This document shows positions 38,548 to 45,885 of a stretch of 46,691 bases of DNA, piece after piece. The notes below the pieces were generated by a model. That model saw nothing but the letters and a program-made list of their open reading frames with translations. It was not told the DNA's origin and ran no database searches. Each line of letters begins with the position of its first letter. The first letter of the stretch is position 1. The translations under genes were made by a program, and so were the position numbers. Origin of the DNA: a virus. The stretch lies in the IMG/VR virus record IMGVR_UViG_3300024999_000162, positions 1 to 46,691 of that record; one strand, written 5' to 3'.

Positions 38548-38763
38548 ATGAATAGGCATGAAAGCCTGCATGAAAGCCTGATGGAAAAATACAAACTCTT
38601 GGTTATCAGTCCGACTTACAAAAGCGGCGATAACTGCAATTTAACGCAAACCATAGAGAATTATCTTGAAAGTAAGCATCCAGGTCATCCTGAGATAGGT
38701 CAAGTGGCCGACATGGTCACCAAAAGAACTTGCACCAAGGACTGTAGGATTTGCATGCTTTAA
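38548..38763 (+). CDS. Hypothetical protein, 71 aa
   Basis: The ATG at 38548 has AAGGAGG upstream; a longer frame to 38512 has none. The start of the gene contains a 12-bp tandem duplication (CATGAAAGCCTG twice, giving HESLHESL). The end has TKRTCTKDCRICML, a cysteine trio. No family. Last gene of the rightward early block. Confidence 0.6.
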   Translation: MNRHESLHESLMEKYKLLVISPTYKSGDNCNLTQTIENYLESKHPGHPEIGQVADMVTKRTCTKDCRICML

Positions 38764-38778
38764 CCACATGCACAGCAA

Positions 38779-38800
38779 AGCAGGGGCGAAAACCCCTGCT
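38779..38800. terminator. Convergent-gene hairpin
   Basis: AGCAGGGG-CGAAAA-CCCCTGCT is a perfect 8-bp stem between the rightward early block and the leftward ArpU-like gene. No strong T run on either side, so it may be a weak bidirectional terminator. Confidence 0.5.
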
Positions 38801-39234
38801 CACCGCAACAATCCCCTTCTAACCGCCAACTCCCGTCCCTGCTCCAATATCCCCTGCCAACGATTATAAACCGTTCTCATACTTACCCCAAGTTCCATGA
38901 CAATTAGTTTTTTTACCGAATTTCCGCGCACATACTCCCTATGCGTCTGTTTTAACTCCAACAGCAACTTATCATCATCACTCAAACCTGCTACCAATAC
39001 CTTTATTACCTGTAACCATTTCTCCGTTACCGCCAAACCAGCCAAAGCGATCCCTGCCGATGCTGTCCTATTACCAGTCGTGCTACCTCTTGGCATACCG
39101 TCGGCAGGTGGGGGAGAGTTTTCGAGTATCCTCTCCCGGTCATGCTCGTACTGCTGTTTAATGTCGTGGTAGTTGATTAGATAGTTAGCTACTATTTGCT
39201 TTTCTTGCTTGAACGGATCAGCTATTTTAGCCAT
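38800..39234 (-). CDS. ArpU-like phage transcriptional regulator, 144 aa
   Basis: The ATG at 39234 (MAKIADPFKQEKQIVANYLI) has AGGCAGG-like sequence upstream. The middle carries DGMPRGSTTGNRTASAGIALAGLA, the conserved D.MPRG...S..E segment of ArpU/RinA/DUF1492-type late regulators. The C-terminus is an HTH (VKKLIVMELGVSMRTVYNRWQGIL). Such proteins activate late promoters in Bacillota phages; the palindromic promoter at 32372 is the obvious target. An in-frame hydrophobic extension to 39342 is unlikely. Confidence 0.8.
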   Translation of the reverse strand: MAKIADPFKQEKQIVANYLINYHDIKQQYEHDRERILENSPPPADGMPRGSTTGNRTASAGIALAGLAVTEKWLQVIKVLVAGLSDDDKLLLELKQTHREYVRGNSVKKLIVMELGVSMRTVYNRWQGILEQGRELAVRRGLLR

Positions 39235-39449
39235 CGGCAACCTGCCTTTTTCTCTGCCCCGACCACAGATTAGCGCGAGGCCTGCGGAAATGACTCCGGC
39301 AAAAGTTACTGCTATTGTTGCGGAAATTATCCTTCTCGGCAAAACTTTTAACCTGCCAAAGCGGTAATACGTTAACTTTAAATATGCTCGTCCTTCGGCA
39401 AAATTCGGCGTAAGTCATACAGAATAGCGTATAAATAACTCAAACCCCC

Positions 39450-39626
39450 TTAGTATAGCAATATTCTATATATCCCATAAATAACTAAACAAATACAAAG
39501 TAAATATATTATTTCGCGTGATCCTATATTAAAAAACTGATTAACTGTAGCTAAAAAAGCAAGCACGTTAACTATGAGGTAAAATATAAATACCGATACA
39601 ATAATCTTACTTAATACAATCCACAT
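39450..39626 (-). CDS. Two-TM membrane protein, 58 aa
   Basis: Hydrophobic segments at about 6-27 (SKIIVSVFIFYLIVNVLAFL) and 38-56 (EIIYLLCICLVIYGIYRIL) are separated by a short polar loop. The GGGGGTTTGAG seam precedes the ATG. No family. A small phage membrane protein in an early region could act in exclusion or host takeover, but nothing shows that. Confidence 0.65.
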   Translation of the reverse strand: MWIVLSKIIVSVFIFYLIVNVLAFLATVNQFFNIGSREIIYLLCICLVIYGIYRILLY

Positions 39627-39627
39627 C

Positions 39628-40035
39628 TCAAACCCCCTTACTCACGGCAATAGATGAAAATACACCCATATAAACCATTCTTATGAATTTATTTTCTTGA
39701 AGCACTTTCTTATAGGCGTTTAGGTGCTTTTTAATATTTTCATGTATTCTGTTGCCTGACTTAAGTTTTGCTATTGCTTTATCAAAATACGGCAAATCGG
39801 TTTCGTCAAAGACAGAATCATCGTTAAAAAATAACCGCAAAATAAGAACATCTTCTGGTGAACCATTATCATATGCAGGATTTAACTGCTCGTTTATGTC
39901 TTTCAAGGAATGTATGTTAAAATTTGGATTATACTGTTCAACTATATCACTAGCATAAAAACAGCAGGTAAGTCCATGAGTTGCCTGACCTAATATATTT
40001 CCGTCTTTATCAAGCACATTTATACAATTACCCAT
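39628..40035 (-). CDS. Hypothetical protein, 135 aa
   Basis: It begins MGNCINVLDKDGNILGQATH with cysteines in CINV and LTCCFYASD. The body is alpha/beta and the last residues KGV are encoded by the boundary repeat. No family. Confidence 0.6.
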   Translation of the reverse strand: MGNCINVLDKDGNILGQATHGLTCCFYASDIVEQYNPNFNIHSLKDINEQLNPAYDNGSPEDVLILRLFFNDDSVFDETDLPYFDKAIAKLKSGNRIHENIKKHLNAYKKVLQENKFIRMVYMGVFSSIAVSKGV

Positions 40036-40036
40036 C

Positions 40037-40228
40037 TCAAACCCCCTTAACTAAATAAGGTCTAACCGCCCGCAAAACTAAATATTGCGGCACATGCGGT
40101 AACTTCTCCCATATATAATTCATTCTCGCGGAGTTATCCTTCATCCCGGCCAACTTGTCCCGGTTGAGTTCACAAAATGCTACAAACTCGTCGGTTAGTT
40201 GGCGTTCAATCTCTGCGGTTAGTTTCAT
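40037..40228 (-). CDS. Hypothetical protein, 63 aa
   Basis: A helical protein (LTAEIERQLTDEFVAFCELNRDKLAGM..., WEKLPHVPQYLVLRAVRPYLVKGV). The ATG overlaps the stop of the DUF1064-like gene (ATGA). It ends in KGV from the boundary repeat. No family. Confidence 0.6.
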   Translation of the reverse strand: MKLTAEIERQLTDEFVAFCELNRDKLAGMKDNSARMNYIWEKLPHVPQYLVLRAVRPYLVKGV

Positions 40229-40566
40229 TCTTCGGTAAAATCTATCTCAGGGTATTTAAACAGGAGTATCTTTTTTTTCAACTTATACTCAGGTGTCCTA
40301 TACCCCTTGGTGTCGATTACCTGCACCCTACCACCCTTCCAATAAACCCTAAAGTCAGCACGATATATGATAGGTCTAATCGACTTACCAAACCTCTTGT
40401 ATGCCTCCTGTAGAATAAAAGGCGGTTGTAATTCTATTTCGTATATTTCACCTGCTTTTTGCAGTAACAGGAGTTCTTTATATCTCCTTGCCTCTTTTGC
40501 GCTGTCAAACTTTATCCCATCGACTTCGACTTTGCGCGAACCGTATTTACTCCTTACATTGCCCAT
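40225..40566 (-). CDS. DUF1064 protein (PD-(D/E)XK nuclease-like), 113 aa
   Basis: The ATG at 40566 has GGAGGG upstream. SKYGSRKVEVDGIKFDSAKEARRYKELLLLQKAGEIYEIELQPPFIL...YRADFRVYWKGGRVQVIDTKG is the DUF1064 signature. The DSAKEARRY Glu, the YRADF Asp and VIDTKG supply the expected E, D and xDxK positions of a restriction-endonuclease-like fold. Family members are thought to be Holliday-junction resolvase-type or packaging nucleases. Located in the replication/nucleotide block. Confidence 0.85.
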   Translation of the reverse strand: MGNVRSKYGSRKVEVDGIKFDSAKEARRYKELLLLQKAGEIYEIELQPPFILQEAYKRFGKSIRPIIYRADFRVYWKGGRVQVIDTKGYRTPEYKLKKKILLFKYPEIDFTEE

Positions 40567-40775
40567 TAACACCCTCCAAAATCCTTAAATCCTTCATATT
40601 TCCACTTAGGATGATCTAAGTTTGGCCTAAAATGCCTGCACGACTTAAACCTGCCATTCTTATGCAGACAATTCTTACTTAGCACCCTCATCCACCCCAT
40701 TTTGCCGGGGTGAAGTTTTGAGAGACACCACCCACAATGAGGAGTTTTCTTTACTTTGCGTTTACGTTTTTTCAT
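40566..40775 (-). CDS. Small Cys/His-rich basic protein, 69 aa
   Basis: It begins MKKRKRKVKKTPHCGWCLSK and has further cysteines and histidines in KNCLHKNGRFKSCRHFRPN. The CxxC and C..C/H pattern suggests a zinc-binding knuckle. Overlaps its neighbour by ATGA. No family. Confidence 0.6.
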   Translation of the reverse strand: MKKRKRKVKKTPHCGWCLSKLHPGKMGWMRVLSKNCLHKNGRFKSCRHFRPNLDHPKWKYEGFKDFGGC

Positions 40776-41020
40776 CCGAACATTAACCAGTCGCGAAGTC
40801 CCGCCGGAAACCTTTTGCGCTCCTTCGGTTTTACCTCAATTTTAGGAGCATCAATTAAGTCAGACTTTTTTAAACTACTCATGCCTTGGACGTTTCTCCA
40901 CCTGCGGATACACTCTTTACTTCTAGTAAATCCGGCATTAGTGTAAATTTCGCATATAGCGTTAATCGTCAAGTTAAGACTTGCTATGCGTTTTTCCTCG
41001 TCGCTCCATAACCTGCCCAT
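40772..41020 (-). CDS. SANT/Myb-like DNA-binding protein, 82 aa
   Basis: The first 47 residues, LWSDEEKRIASLNLTINAICEIY, continuing TNAGFTRSKECIRRWRNVQGM, match the small phage/Myb-like pattern W..EE..........I......FTRS...I..RW. The rest is a basic tail (KPKERKRFPAGLRDWL). A GGAGTTG precedes the ATG. Probably binds DNA. Confidence 0.65.
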   Translation of the reverse strand: MGRLWSDEEKRIASLNLTINAICEIYTNAGFTRSKECIRRWRNVQGMSSLKKSDLIDAPKIEVKPKERKRFPAGLRDWLMFG

Positions 41021-41031
41021 GCTATCAACTC

Positions 41032-41289
41032 CTAATCAAATATTGTAAGTTGAATTTTATCGGCAGGGATTATTTCCTTAATGTAATAAGAACCAACATG
41101 ATGCAATAAACTTTCTATACTGTCATAACCCTCCGTGGTAGGGCAGAAAACTTCTACGGAAAGTAAGTAGTAAAGTTTATTACATCTGCAAATAATGCGA
41201 TATTCGTTATCCTCTTCCAACACAACCATGTCGCCAACTCTAGCTACAAATACGCGATTCTCAGTTCTTTCGTCCACAACTTTAGCCAT
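41032..41289 (-). CDS. Hypothetical protein, 85 aa
   Basis: The ATG at 41289 (MAKVVDERTENRVFVARVGD) has GGAGG 7 nt upstream; the longer frame is not needed. Beta-rich, with a C-terminal hydrophobic end. No family. Confidence 0.6.
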   Translation of the reverse strand: MAKVVDERTENRVFVARVGDMVVLEEDNEYRIICRCNKLYYLLSVEVFCPTTEGYDSIESLLHHVGSYYIKEIIPADKIQLTIFD

Positions 41290-41300
41290 TAAAAAACCTC

Positions 41301-41489
41301 CTACCATTTATCAACCCACACACATTCAAAATTAACAGCAGTCCTCCCAAAATCCAACTTAGTTACGGTAGTTTTTATCTCCATGATGTGATCATCATAG
41401 CACCGGGAGCATTTTACTGTCGTTGCTCCCGGCGAGAATAAGTTGGCCTGATTTTCCTTTCCGCACTCGCATGTCCATTTTGCGATCAT
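41301..41489 (-). CDS. Zinc-ribbon protein, 62 aa
   Basis: WTCECGKENQANLFSPGATTVKCSRC has two CxC/CxxC pairs, a compact zinc ribbon. Overlaps the MazG-like gene by ATGA. Possibly a nucleic-acid-binding protein. Confidence 0.6.
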   Translation of the reverse strand: MIAKWTCECGKENQANLFSPGATTVKCSRCYDDHIMEIKTTVTKLDFGRTAVNFECVWVDKW

Positions 41490-41734
41490 TTGTAGTAGTC
41501 CCTGACTGTGTTTTTCTCCACAACCTCGGCAAATATCTCGTCAACATCGGCACCGTCGCGCTCTCGGATACGGAAATATGTTTCGCATGAGTGCAAGAGA
41601 TCCGCCATTTCCATGTCCAATTCGGCTGTGTTTCTGGTTTTAACAACTTCGTCTGCCTCAGAAACGGCGTGCATTGCCTGCTGGAAGTTGTTGTTGGTGT
41701 CGGCGTAACATATTTTAGGGAAGTTATAGTTCAT
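41486..41734 (-). CDS. MazG-like NTP pyrophosphohydrolase-type protein, 82 aa
   Basis: The ATG at 41734 has GGGAGGG upstream. AMHAVSEADEVVKTRNTAELDMEMADLLHSCETYFRIRERDGADVDEIFAEVVEKNTVRDYY follows the MazG/dUTPase-all-alpha layout, with an ExxE pair (about E25, E28) and an EMAD (E..D) pair for magnesium. Such enzymes hydrolyse non-standard or alarmone-related nucleotides. It sits beside the DUF1599-like and thymidylate-synthase-like genes, suggesting a nucleotide-pool role. Confidence 0.7.
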   Translation of the reverse strand: MNYNFPKICYADTNNNFQQAMHAVSEADEVVKTRNTAELDMEMADLLHSCETYFRIRERDGADVDEIFAEVVEKNTVRDYYK

Positions 41735-41735
41735 G

Positions 41736-42122
41736 TTAACCCTCCCAATAACAGAAGTTATTTGCACGACACTCTATAATTTTCTGTGAATCAAGAATAC
41801 AATTATCATCTACGGATTTAAGACAAACATCACATTTTCTTAAAATGTCGCGACTTCCCAACTCTACAGCCAACAAAGCATAACCCATCTTGTCACCCCA
41901 AGGATTTTCTCCTAAAGCATCCTTGTCGGTTGCTATACGCATAGACTTATCAAAGTCCCTAACAAGAAGTAGCATATCTTGATACTGTTCTGGTTGTATT
42001 CCATTAGGATAAAGAAGTTTTAAGTAGTCAATAGACTTACCTGCTGCATCACCATAAGCAAGGTTTTTCTCTTTGACCAATTCAGCAATTTTAACCGCAA
42101 TCGGCATAAATTTGTTATCCAT
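41736..42122 (-). CDS. DUF1599-like protein, 128 aa
   Basis: IAELVKEKNLAYGDAAGKSIDYLKLLYPNGIQPEQYQDMLLLVRDFDKSMRIATDKDALGENPWGDKMGYALLAVE fits the DUF1599/nucleotide-modification-associated pattern K...YG......YL..L.P.GI.......L...R..DK..R......ENPW.D..GY. A C-terminal cysteine-bearing tail follows (KCDVCLKSVDDNC). It overlaps the thymidylate-synthase-like gene by TAATG. Confidence 0.65.
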   Translation of the reverse strand: MDNKFMPIAVKIAELVKEKNLAYGDAAGKSIDYLKLLYPNGIQPEQYQDMLLLVRDFDKSMRIATDKDALGENPWGDKMGYALLAVELGSRDILRKCDVCLKSVDDNCILDSQKIIECRANNFCYWEG

Positions 42123-42847
42123 TAATCAATCGCTCCTTCGTCGGGGTTGTTTATGCTGATGGGATCTGTCTTATCCCTAAACCTAACCAACTGTTTAACC
42201 TGCTCCCAGGCATAGTCGTAAACGTGTGCGCCCTTAGAGGAAATTATCATGCCGCCATCCCTTACCCCAATTTCTGCCGCCATGTACTCTTTTAAGAGTT
42301 GCAACCCTCCAAGATTCTCAGGCAATGCGGCAAATATGTCCCACGACCTAAAGTAGATTATGAAATATAGCATACCGTCTTTAATTCGGCAATCTATCAT
42401 TCTCAGGCAGGGAGGGTCCGGCAGGTTAATGTCGTCAGGTTGCCCTACTTGAATAATTGCTTGGTTGGTGTTTGGAGTTTCTTTCAGTATATCAACAACT
42501 TTCTGCAAACTAACATTAATTCTGCTACCATAGGTGTATTGCTCATTTTCGGCAATCTCAACACCCATGATATAGTTAACGAAATATTTAACAATACTTT
42601 CCGCATCAGTTGGCGGTGCAATACTTAAACCTTCTGGAATAACTGGCACATATGGTCTATGTCCTGGATTAGTAATAACCGCCATAAGATAGTCAAGTTC
42701 CCTGCGTTTATGCTGATTCTCAAAACTTCCATGCTGCACAAGATATTCCCTGTTTTCGCCGCCACTATGAGCATGGTATAGTTCCGAAAGCGACCTATAC
42801 CAAACTTCCGGTATATCGAAACAAGTTAAAATTGTCGGTTTTAACAA
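42122..42847 (-). CDS. Thymidylate-synthase-family protein, 241 aa
   Basis: The TTG at 42847 is chosen because GGGGGAG lies just upstream and the longer frame overlaps a small gene. In this numbering Cys147 (PPCLRMI) is the nucleophile, RSWD (R167-D170) binds phosphate, N178 (PENLGGL) sits where the dUMP-selecting Asn lies in E. coli ThyA (N177), and HVY (H208, Y210) matches the HxY motif. NQAIIQVGQPDD resembles the arginine-free phage branch. N178 favours dUMP over dCMP as substrate. With the MazG-like and DUF1599-like genes it forms a nucleotide cluster. Confidence 0.82.
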   Translation of the reverse strand: MLKPTILTCFDIPEVWYRSLSELYHAHSGGENREYLVQHGSFENQHKRRELDYLMAVITNPGHRPYVPVIPEGLSIAPPTDAESIVKYFVNYIMGVEIAENEQYTYGSRINVSLQKVVDILKETPNTNQAIIQVGQPDDINLPDPPCLRMIDCRIKDGMLYFIIYFRSWDIFAALPENLGGLQLLKEYMAAEIGVRDGGMIISSKGAHVYDYAWEQVKQLVRFRDKTDPISINNPDEGAID

Positions 42848-42848
42848 T

Positions 42849-42950
42849 TTACTTCTCCCCCTTCTCCGGTAAATTTTTCTCAGCAGCACTCTTAAACTCG
42901 TCATAAAGTGTCTGCCTGTCCTGTTTTGGTCTACTTACTTTTCTGCCCAT
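42849..42950 (-). CDS. Small basic protein, 33 aa
   Basis: MGRKVSRPKQDRQTLYDEFK then SAAEKNLPEKGEK. GGAGGG lies 3-5 nt before the ATG. Its end carries the RBS of the thymidylate-synthase-like gene. No family. Confidence 0.55.
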   Translation of the reverse strand: MGRKVSRPKQDRQTLYDEFKSAAEKNLPEKGEK

Positions 42951-42973
42951 ATACCCTCCTATATCCAGCAACA

Positions 42974-43291
42974 TCATACCGTAAACAGTAGACGTATCCA
43001 TCGGCAAAACCTTCGCCATGCGGTGCTTTGCAGTCTGTCGATAATTGCCTGCGCCTCGTCCAAGTCCTTGCTCAGCAACTTAATATGGCAGTCAAAGTTA
43101 CTTTGCTTTAGTGCCTCAACATCAACAAATAGAACGTCCTGCAATTCCTCAGCAATGGTCAGTCTTGCAAGTATGTCGTCAAAAACCTTCTTACTACCTA
43201 AATTTATGTCGTTCTGTTTATCAAGCATCCTGCCCGTAATTTCAGTAAGCGTTTCCAACCTCCTAATTCTTGCCCCTGTTCTCCCCACCAC
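42974..43291 (-). CDS. Hypothetical coiled-coil protein, 105 aa
   Basis: The start is set at the GTG 6 nt after GGAGG; TTG at 43294 and GTG at 43288 are alternatives. The body is helical (RLETLTEITGRMLDKQNDI.., DDILARLTIAEELQDVLF.., LDEAQAIIDRLQS) and ends in a basic, hydrophobic tail (WRRFCRWIRLLFTV) that may touch the membrane. Overlaps the upstream gene by about 29 nt. Confidence 0.55.
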   Translation of the reverse strand: MVGRTGARIRRLETLTEITGRMLDKQNDINLGSKKVFDDILARLTIAEELQDVLFVDVEALKQSNFDCHIKLLSKDLDEAQAIIDRLQSTAWRRFCRWIRLLFTV

Positions 43292-43469
43292 CAACCACCT
43301 CCAAATTTCTCACGCTGATAGATGCGCTCATGCCAACATCAAACCACACGTAAGCACGTTTGCCGTACATATTTCTAACCTCGCCAATATCTCCAACGGT
43401 AAATTTATGCTTAGTCTTACGAGTTCCTTTCGGCATCCTGACAACTTTTACCGTGTCACCTGTAGTCAT
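43263..43469 (-). CDS. Small SH3/KOW-like protein, 68 aa
   Basis: GDTVKVVRMPKGTRKTKHKFTVGDIGEVRNMYGKRAYVWFDVGMSASISVRNLEVV is a beta-barrel-like sequence with the GD.V.V...... .VGD.G.V pattern of KOW/SH3 folds. ATGA overlap with the gene before. Likely RNA-, DNA- or protein-binding; not a known family member. Confidence 0.6.
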   Translation of the reverse strand: MTTGDTVKVVRMPKGTRKTKHKFTVGDIGEVRNMYGKRAYVWFDVGMSASISVRNLEVVGGGENRGKN

Positions 43470-43915
43470 AGACAGTCCCTTTCGTACAGGACTTGTCCGG
43501 TTTCAATACTCACCTTCACTATCGGATTTACAAAACATTCTTCTATTGACCTTTCAAACATTTTCTGACTAACTCGCTGCTTGACCTGCTCCGGTTTTTT
43601 CTTGACATTCCCCTTCGAAACATGGGAACTTTTTCCGGTAAACTTCGGCACTACGTATTTAGGAGCGCCCTTATTGGGACGTTTCTTTATTTCAACTACA
43701 TCTTTACAGAGCATCTTTAGATCCTCCGACCAAATATGCAGTTCCTTGCTAATATCCTGCAACGGTATTTTGCCGGTATTTTCTCGGACATAGTTTATTT
43801 CATCATCCGTCAATACCCTTGTGGTTGTTTTTCTGCTGTCTGCCCTACTCGCTGCGCTCAGGGTTGGCGTTTTAGTATCCATGCCGAATTTATTATCACC
43901 TTTAGAAAAATTCAT
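43466..43915 (-). CDS. Hypothetical DNA-binding-like protein, 149 aa
   Basis: The ATG at 43915 has GGAGGGGG upstream. The segment LTDDEINYVRENTGKIPLQDISKELHIWSEDLKMLCKDV looks like a helix-turn-helix. A Lys/Pro-rich linker and a helical C-terminus follow. No family recognised. Confidence 0.6.
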   Translation of the reverse strand: MNFSKGDNKFGMDTKTPTLSAASRADSRKTTTRVLTDDEINYVRENTGKIPLQDISKELHIWSEDLKMLCKDVVEIKKRPNKGAPKYVVPKFTGKSSHVSKGNVKKKPEQVKQRVSQKMFERSIEECFVNPIVKVSIETGQVLYERDCL

Positions 43916-44004
43916 CTTAAACCCCCTCCTACTCCCCATTCACGACAACAGGTATAAAAGCATGTCCTGTAGTTTTACGTCGCTGTATAGGGTCGCTACT
44001 GCTG

Positions 44005-44955
44005 TTATTTTGGATTATAGTACAAGCATTTAACTATCTGACCTGCTAGTTTCCCAGCAAGCAAACACGGCACTCCATTTCCGACTATGCGGTACTGCGC
44101 TGATAAACTAATGCTATCGTCAAAAACATACCAATCGGGAATAGATTGTATTCTCATGCACTCGCGAACAGTGAAACGTCTGTATTGACCTTCGCATAAC
44201 TCAGGATGCACAAATGCCTTACCCTCGTTAAATATCCTTCCTTGAATGGTTGGCGAAGGTTTATTCCATTCATTCACTCTGAAACTAAATGCGCCCATTT
44301 TACTACTACCATAACGTCTTTCGTAACCCTCTATTGCCTTTTCGTTTATCACTTTAACTTCATTGTTAGGCAGGGCAGGCAATTCACCTATAGCATCCCT
44401 TAGTACCTTGCGCTCGCTCTCGGGTATCATTTCTGGCCACTCAAAGGAAATATTCAAATCCTTCCGTATGCCGACAATGAACACTCTTTCGCGGTTCTGC
44501 GCTACCCCATAATGCCAGGCGTTAAGCACTTTCCAACTTACCGCATAACCTAAATTATCAAACTCTTGCAGCAAGTTGTTAAAAGTGTCTATATGTTTCT
44601 TACTCACAAGTCCCTTGACATTTTCAAATAAAAACCATTTTGGCTTTAACTCGTCAATCTTATTGAGATAGTCATAAACAAACTTACCTCTATCTCCGGT
44701 TTCTCCTGCGCCCCTGCCCGCCCGTGAATAATCTTGACATGGTGGACCGCCTATTAAACCGTCAATCTCACCGGATATACTCTTAAAACTTGTCTTAGTA
44801 ACATCAATGCACCAAGCATGATGACCGATATTATCAGTGTATGCTTTAACTGCTTTCGGGTCCGTATCATAAGCAAGAAGAATATTGAAGTACTGCATAA
44901 ATCCTATATCTAAAAATCCACCACCTGAGAATATGCTTACCACTTTCGGTTTCAA
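44005..44955 (-). CDS. C5-cytosine DNA methyltransferase, 316 aa
   Basis: The TTG at 44955 has GGAGG 7 nt upstream, and its T overlaps the previous stop (TTGA). Motifs run in order: I VSIFSGGGFLDIGF, IV GGPPCQDYS (catalytic C73), VI FENVKG (about 110-115), VIII QNRERVFIVG (about 153-162), a target-recognition region at about 180-260, and X YRIVGNGVP. No restriction endonuclease gene is adjacent, so it is an orphan enzyme that probably shields phage DNA from host restriction. Confidence 0.93.
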   Translation of the reverse strand: MKPKVVSIFSGGGFLDIGFMQYFNILLAYDTDPKAVKAYTDNIGHHAWCIDVTKTSFKSISGEIDGLIGGPPCQDYSRAGRGAGETGDRGKFVYDYLNKIDELKPKWFLFENVKGLVSKKHIDTFNNLLQEFDNLGYAVSWKVLNAWHYGVAQNRERVFIVGIRKDLNISFEWPEMIPESERKVLRDAIGELPALPNNEVKVINEKAIEGYERRYGSSKMGAFSFRVNEWNKPSPTIQGRIFNEGKAFVHPELCEGQYRRFTVRECMRIQSIPDWYVFDDSISLSAQYRIVGNGVPCLLAGKLAGQIVKCLYYNPK

Positions 44956-45143
44956 CTCACTACCTCCACCGCTGCCACGCAATACCCAGGCGACATACCA
45001 TCCCGGTAATCGTGCAGCAAAACTCCCCTGCGATCTTTGAACATATTGCGGTACTTCTCGTCGTACCATTTCCGGTTGCCATCGTTAGGTAGGTCAACGA
45101 TAATTTTCAGTTTAGGTTGTTTGTGGCGTTTTTGTTTCGGCAT
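44952..45143 (-). CDS. Small basic protein, 63 aa
   Basis: MPKQKRHKQPKLKIIVDLPN opens a Lys/Arg-rich protein ending SPGYCVAAVEVVS. AAGGAGG precedes the ATG, inside the upstream gene. Its end supplies the methyltransferase RBS. No family. Confidence 0.55.
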   Translation of the reverse strand: MPKQKRHKQPKLKIIVDLPNDGNRKWYDEKYRNMFKDRRGVLLHDYRDGMSPGYCVAAVEVVS

Positions 45144-45438
45144 TTGCGGTATCCTCCTTCTTCTTATCAGTCAAATACTGCTCTGAAATATGTTTCTCAG
45201 GTATCCGCAGTACAGCGAAAACTCCGAAATCAGTAAGGGCATTTGCACTCTTTAAAGCATCCTCCGGTATCACTATTTCAACGGTTATTCTGTGATACTT
45301 TTTCTTCTTAGTCGGTGAATAGGTACTGATAGGATTGATAATCGGCAATACCAAAAGACTGTCGGGATTAGCACCCTTGATAGTTTCCGCTATCTGTTTA
45401 ATCTGGTCAGGCGATGCGTTGATATGGCATGTTCTCAT
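45112..45438 (-). CDS. Hypothetical protein, 108 aa
   Basis: An alpha/beta N-terminal two thirds (DQIKQIAETIKGANPDSLLVLPI, HRITVEIVIPEDALKSANALTDFGVFAVLRIPE) and a disordered Lys/Thr-rich tail. GAGGAAAAC precedes the ATG. No family. Confidence 0.6.
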   Translation of the reverse strand: MRTCHINASPDQIKQIAETIKGANPDSLLVLPIINPISTYSPTKKKKYHRITVEIVIPEDALKSANALTDFGVFAVLRIPEKHISEQYLTDKKKEDTANAETKTPQTT

Positions 45439-45830
45439 TTGTTTTCCTCCTCATACATCTTCTTAACCATTTCCAAAAACTTCTCGGCATTTTTCAACCT
45501 GCGGCGTAAGTCGCTAACTAACTTTTTAGCATCTTCGAGAGGGTATTTTTTAGCGGAACATAAACCGGAACCGATGTAACTTCCTCTTTCAAACTGCGAC
45601 CTAGATATTCTATTTTCAGCCTTTAAAAACTCCGGTATCCTTTGCGCCGAAATACTCCTTGCAGTTTCACTAAGTACCGACATAACCATCAATGGTGCGC
45701 CATAATCAAAAGAGAATATATCTCCCTGCTTAAATCTTAAATGTAACGGCACAAAACACTTTTCCGCTTCTTCCGGTGTGTCGTATTCTTTATCACACAC
45801 CGGACAATGGTATTTAACTATTGGTTCCAT
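45435..45830 (-). CDS. Zinc-finger protein, 131 aa
   Basis: YHCPVCDKEYDTPEEAEKCFVPLH near the start is a C2..C/H zinc finger of the kind found at the front of many phage proteins (CPVC......EA..C...H). The C-terminal 40 residues form a coiled coil (KLVSDLRRRLKNAEKFLEMVKKMYEEE). Function unknown. Confidence 0.65.
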   Translation of the reverse strand: MEPIVKYHCPVCDKEYDTPEEAEKCFVPLHLRFKQGDIFSFDYGAPLMVMSVLSETARSISAQRIPEFLKAENRISRSQFERGSYIGSGLCSAKKYPLEDAKKLVSDLRRRLKNAEKFLEMVKKMYEEENK

Positions 45831-45885
45831 AACAATCCTCCTATATTCAGATAACTTCTACTGTTTGCGGTTGGTCGGGACGTGG

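Larger units (their letters stand above)
39439..40049 (-). repeat. Three identical 14-bp gene-boundary repeats
   Basis: Identical copies of the minus-strand sequence TAAGGGGGTTTGAG lie at 39439-39452, 39627-39640 and 40036-40049. Each is at the junction between two genes and supplies the RBS of the next. In the two right-hand copies it also encodes the last residues KGV and the stop of the previous gene. This looks like a seam used for gene-cassette exchange. Confidence 0.75.

Noticed and set aside
39227-39418. 63-codon leftward frame before the ArpU-like gene, and the hydrophobic in-frame extension to 39342
   Set aside because: Neither has a convincing RBS. The ArpU domain is complete from the ATG at 39234, and this is the stretch between it and the nearest boundary repeat.
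43023-43568. 181-codon rightward frame
   Set aside because: Antisense to three tightly packed leftward genes with good RBSs; Ser/Leu-rich translation typical of a shadow frame.
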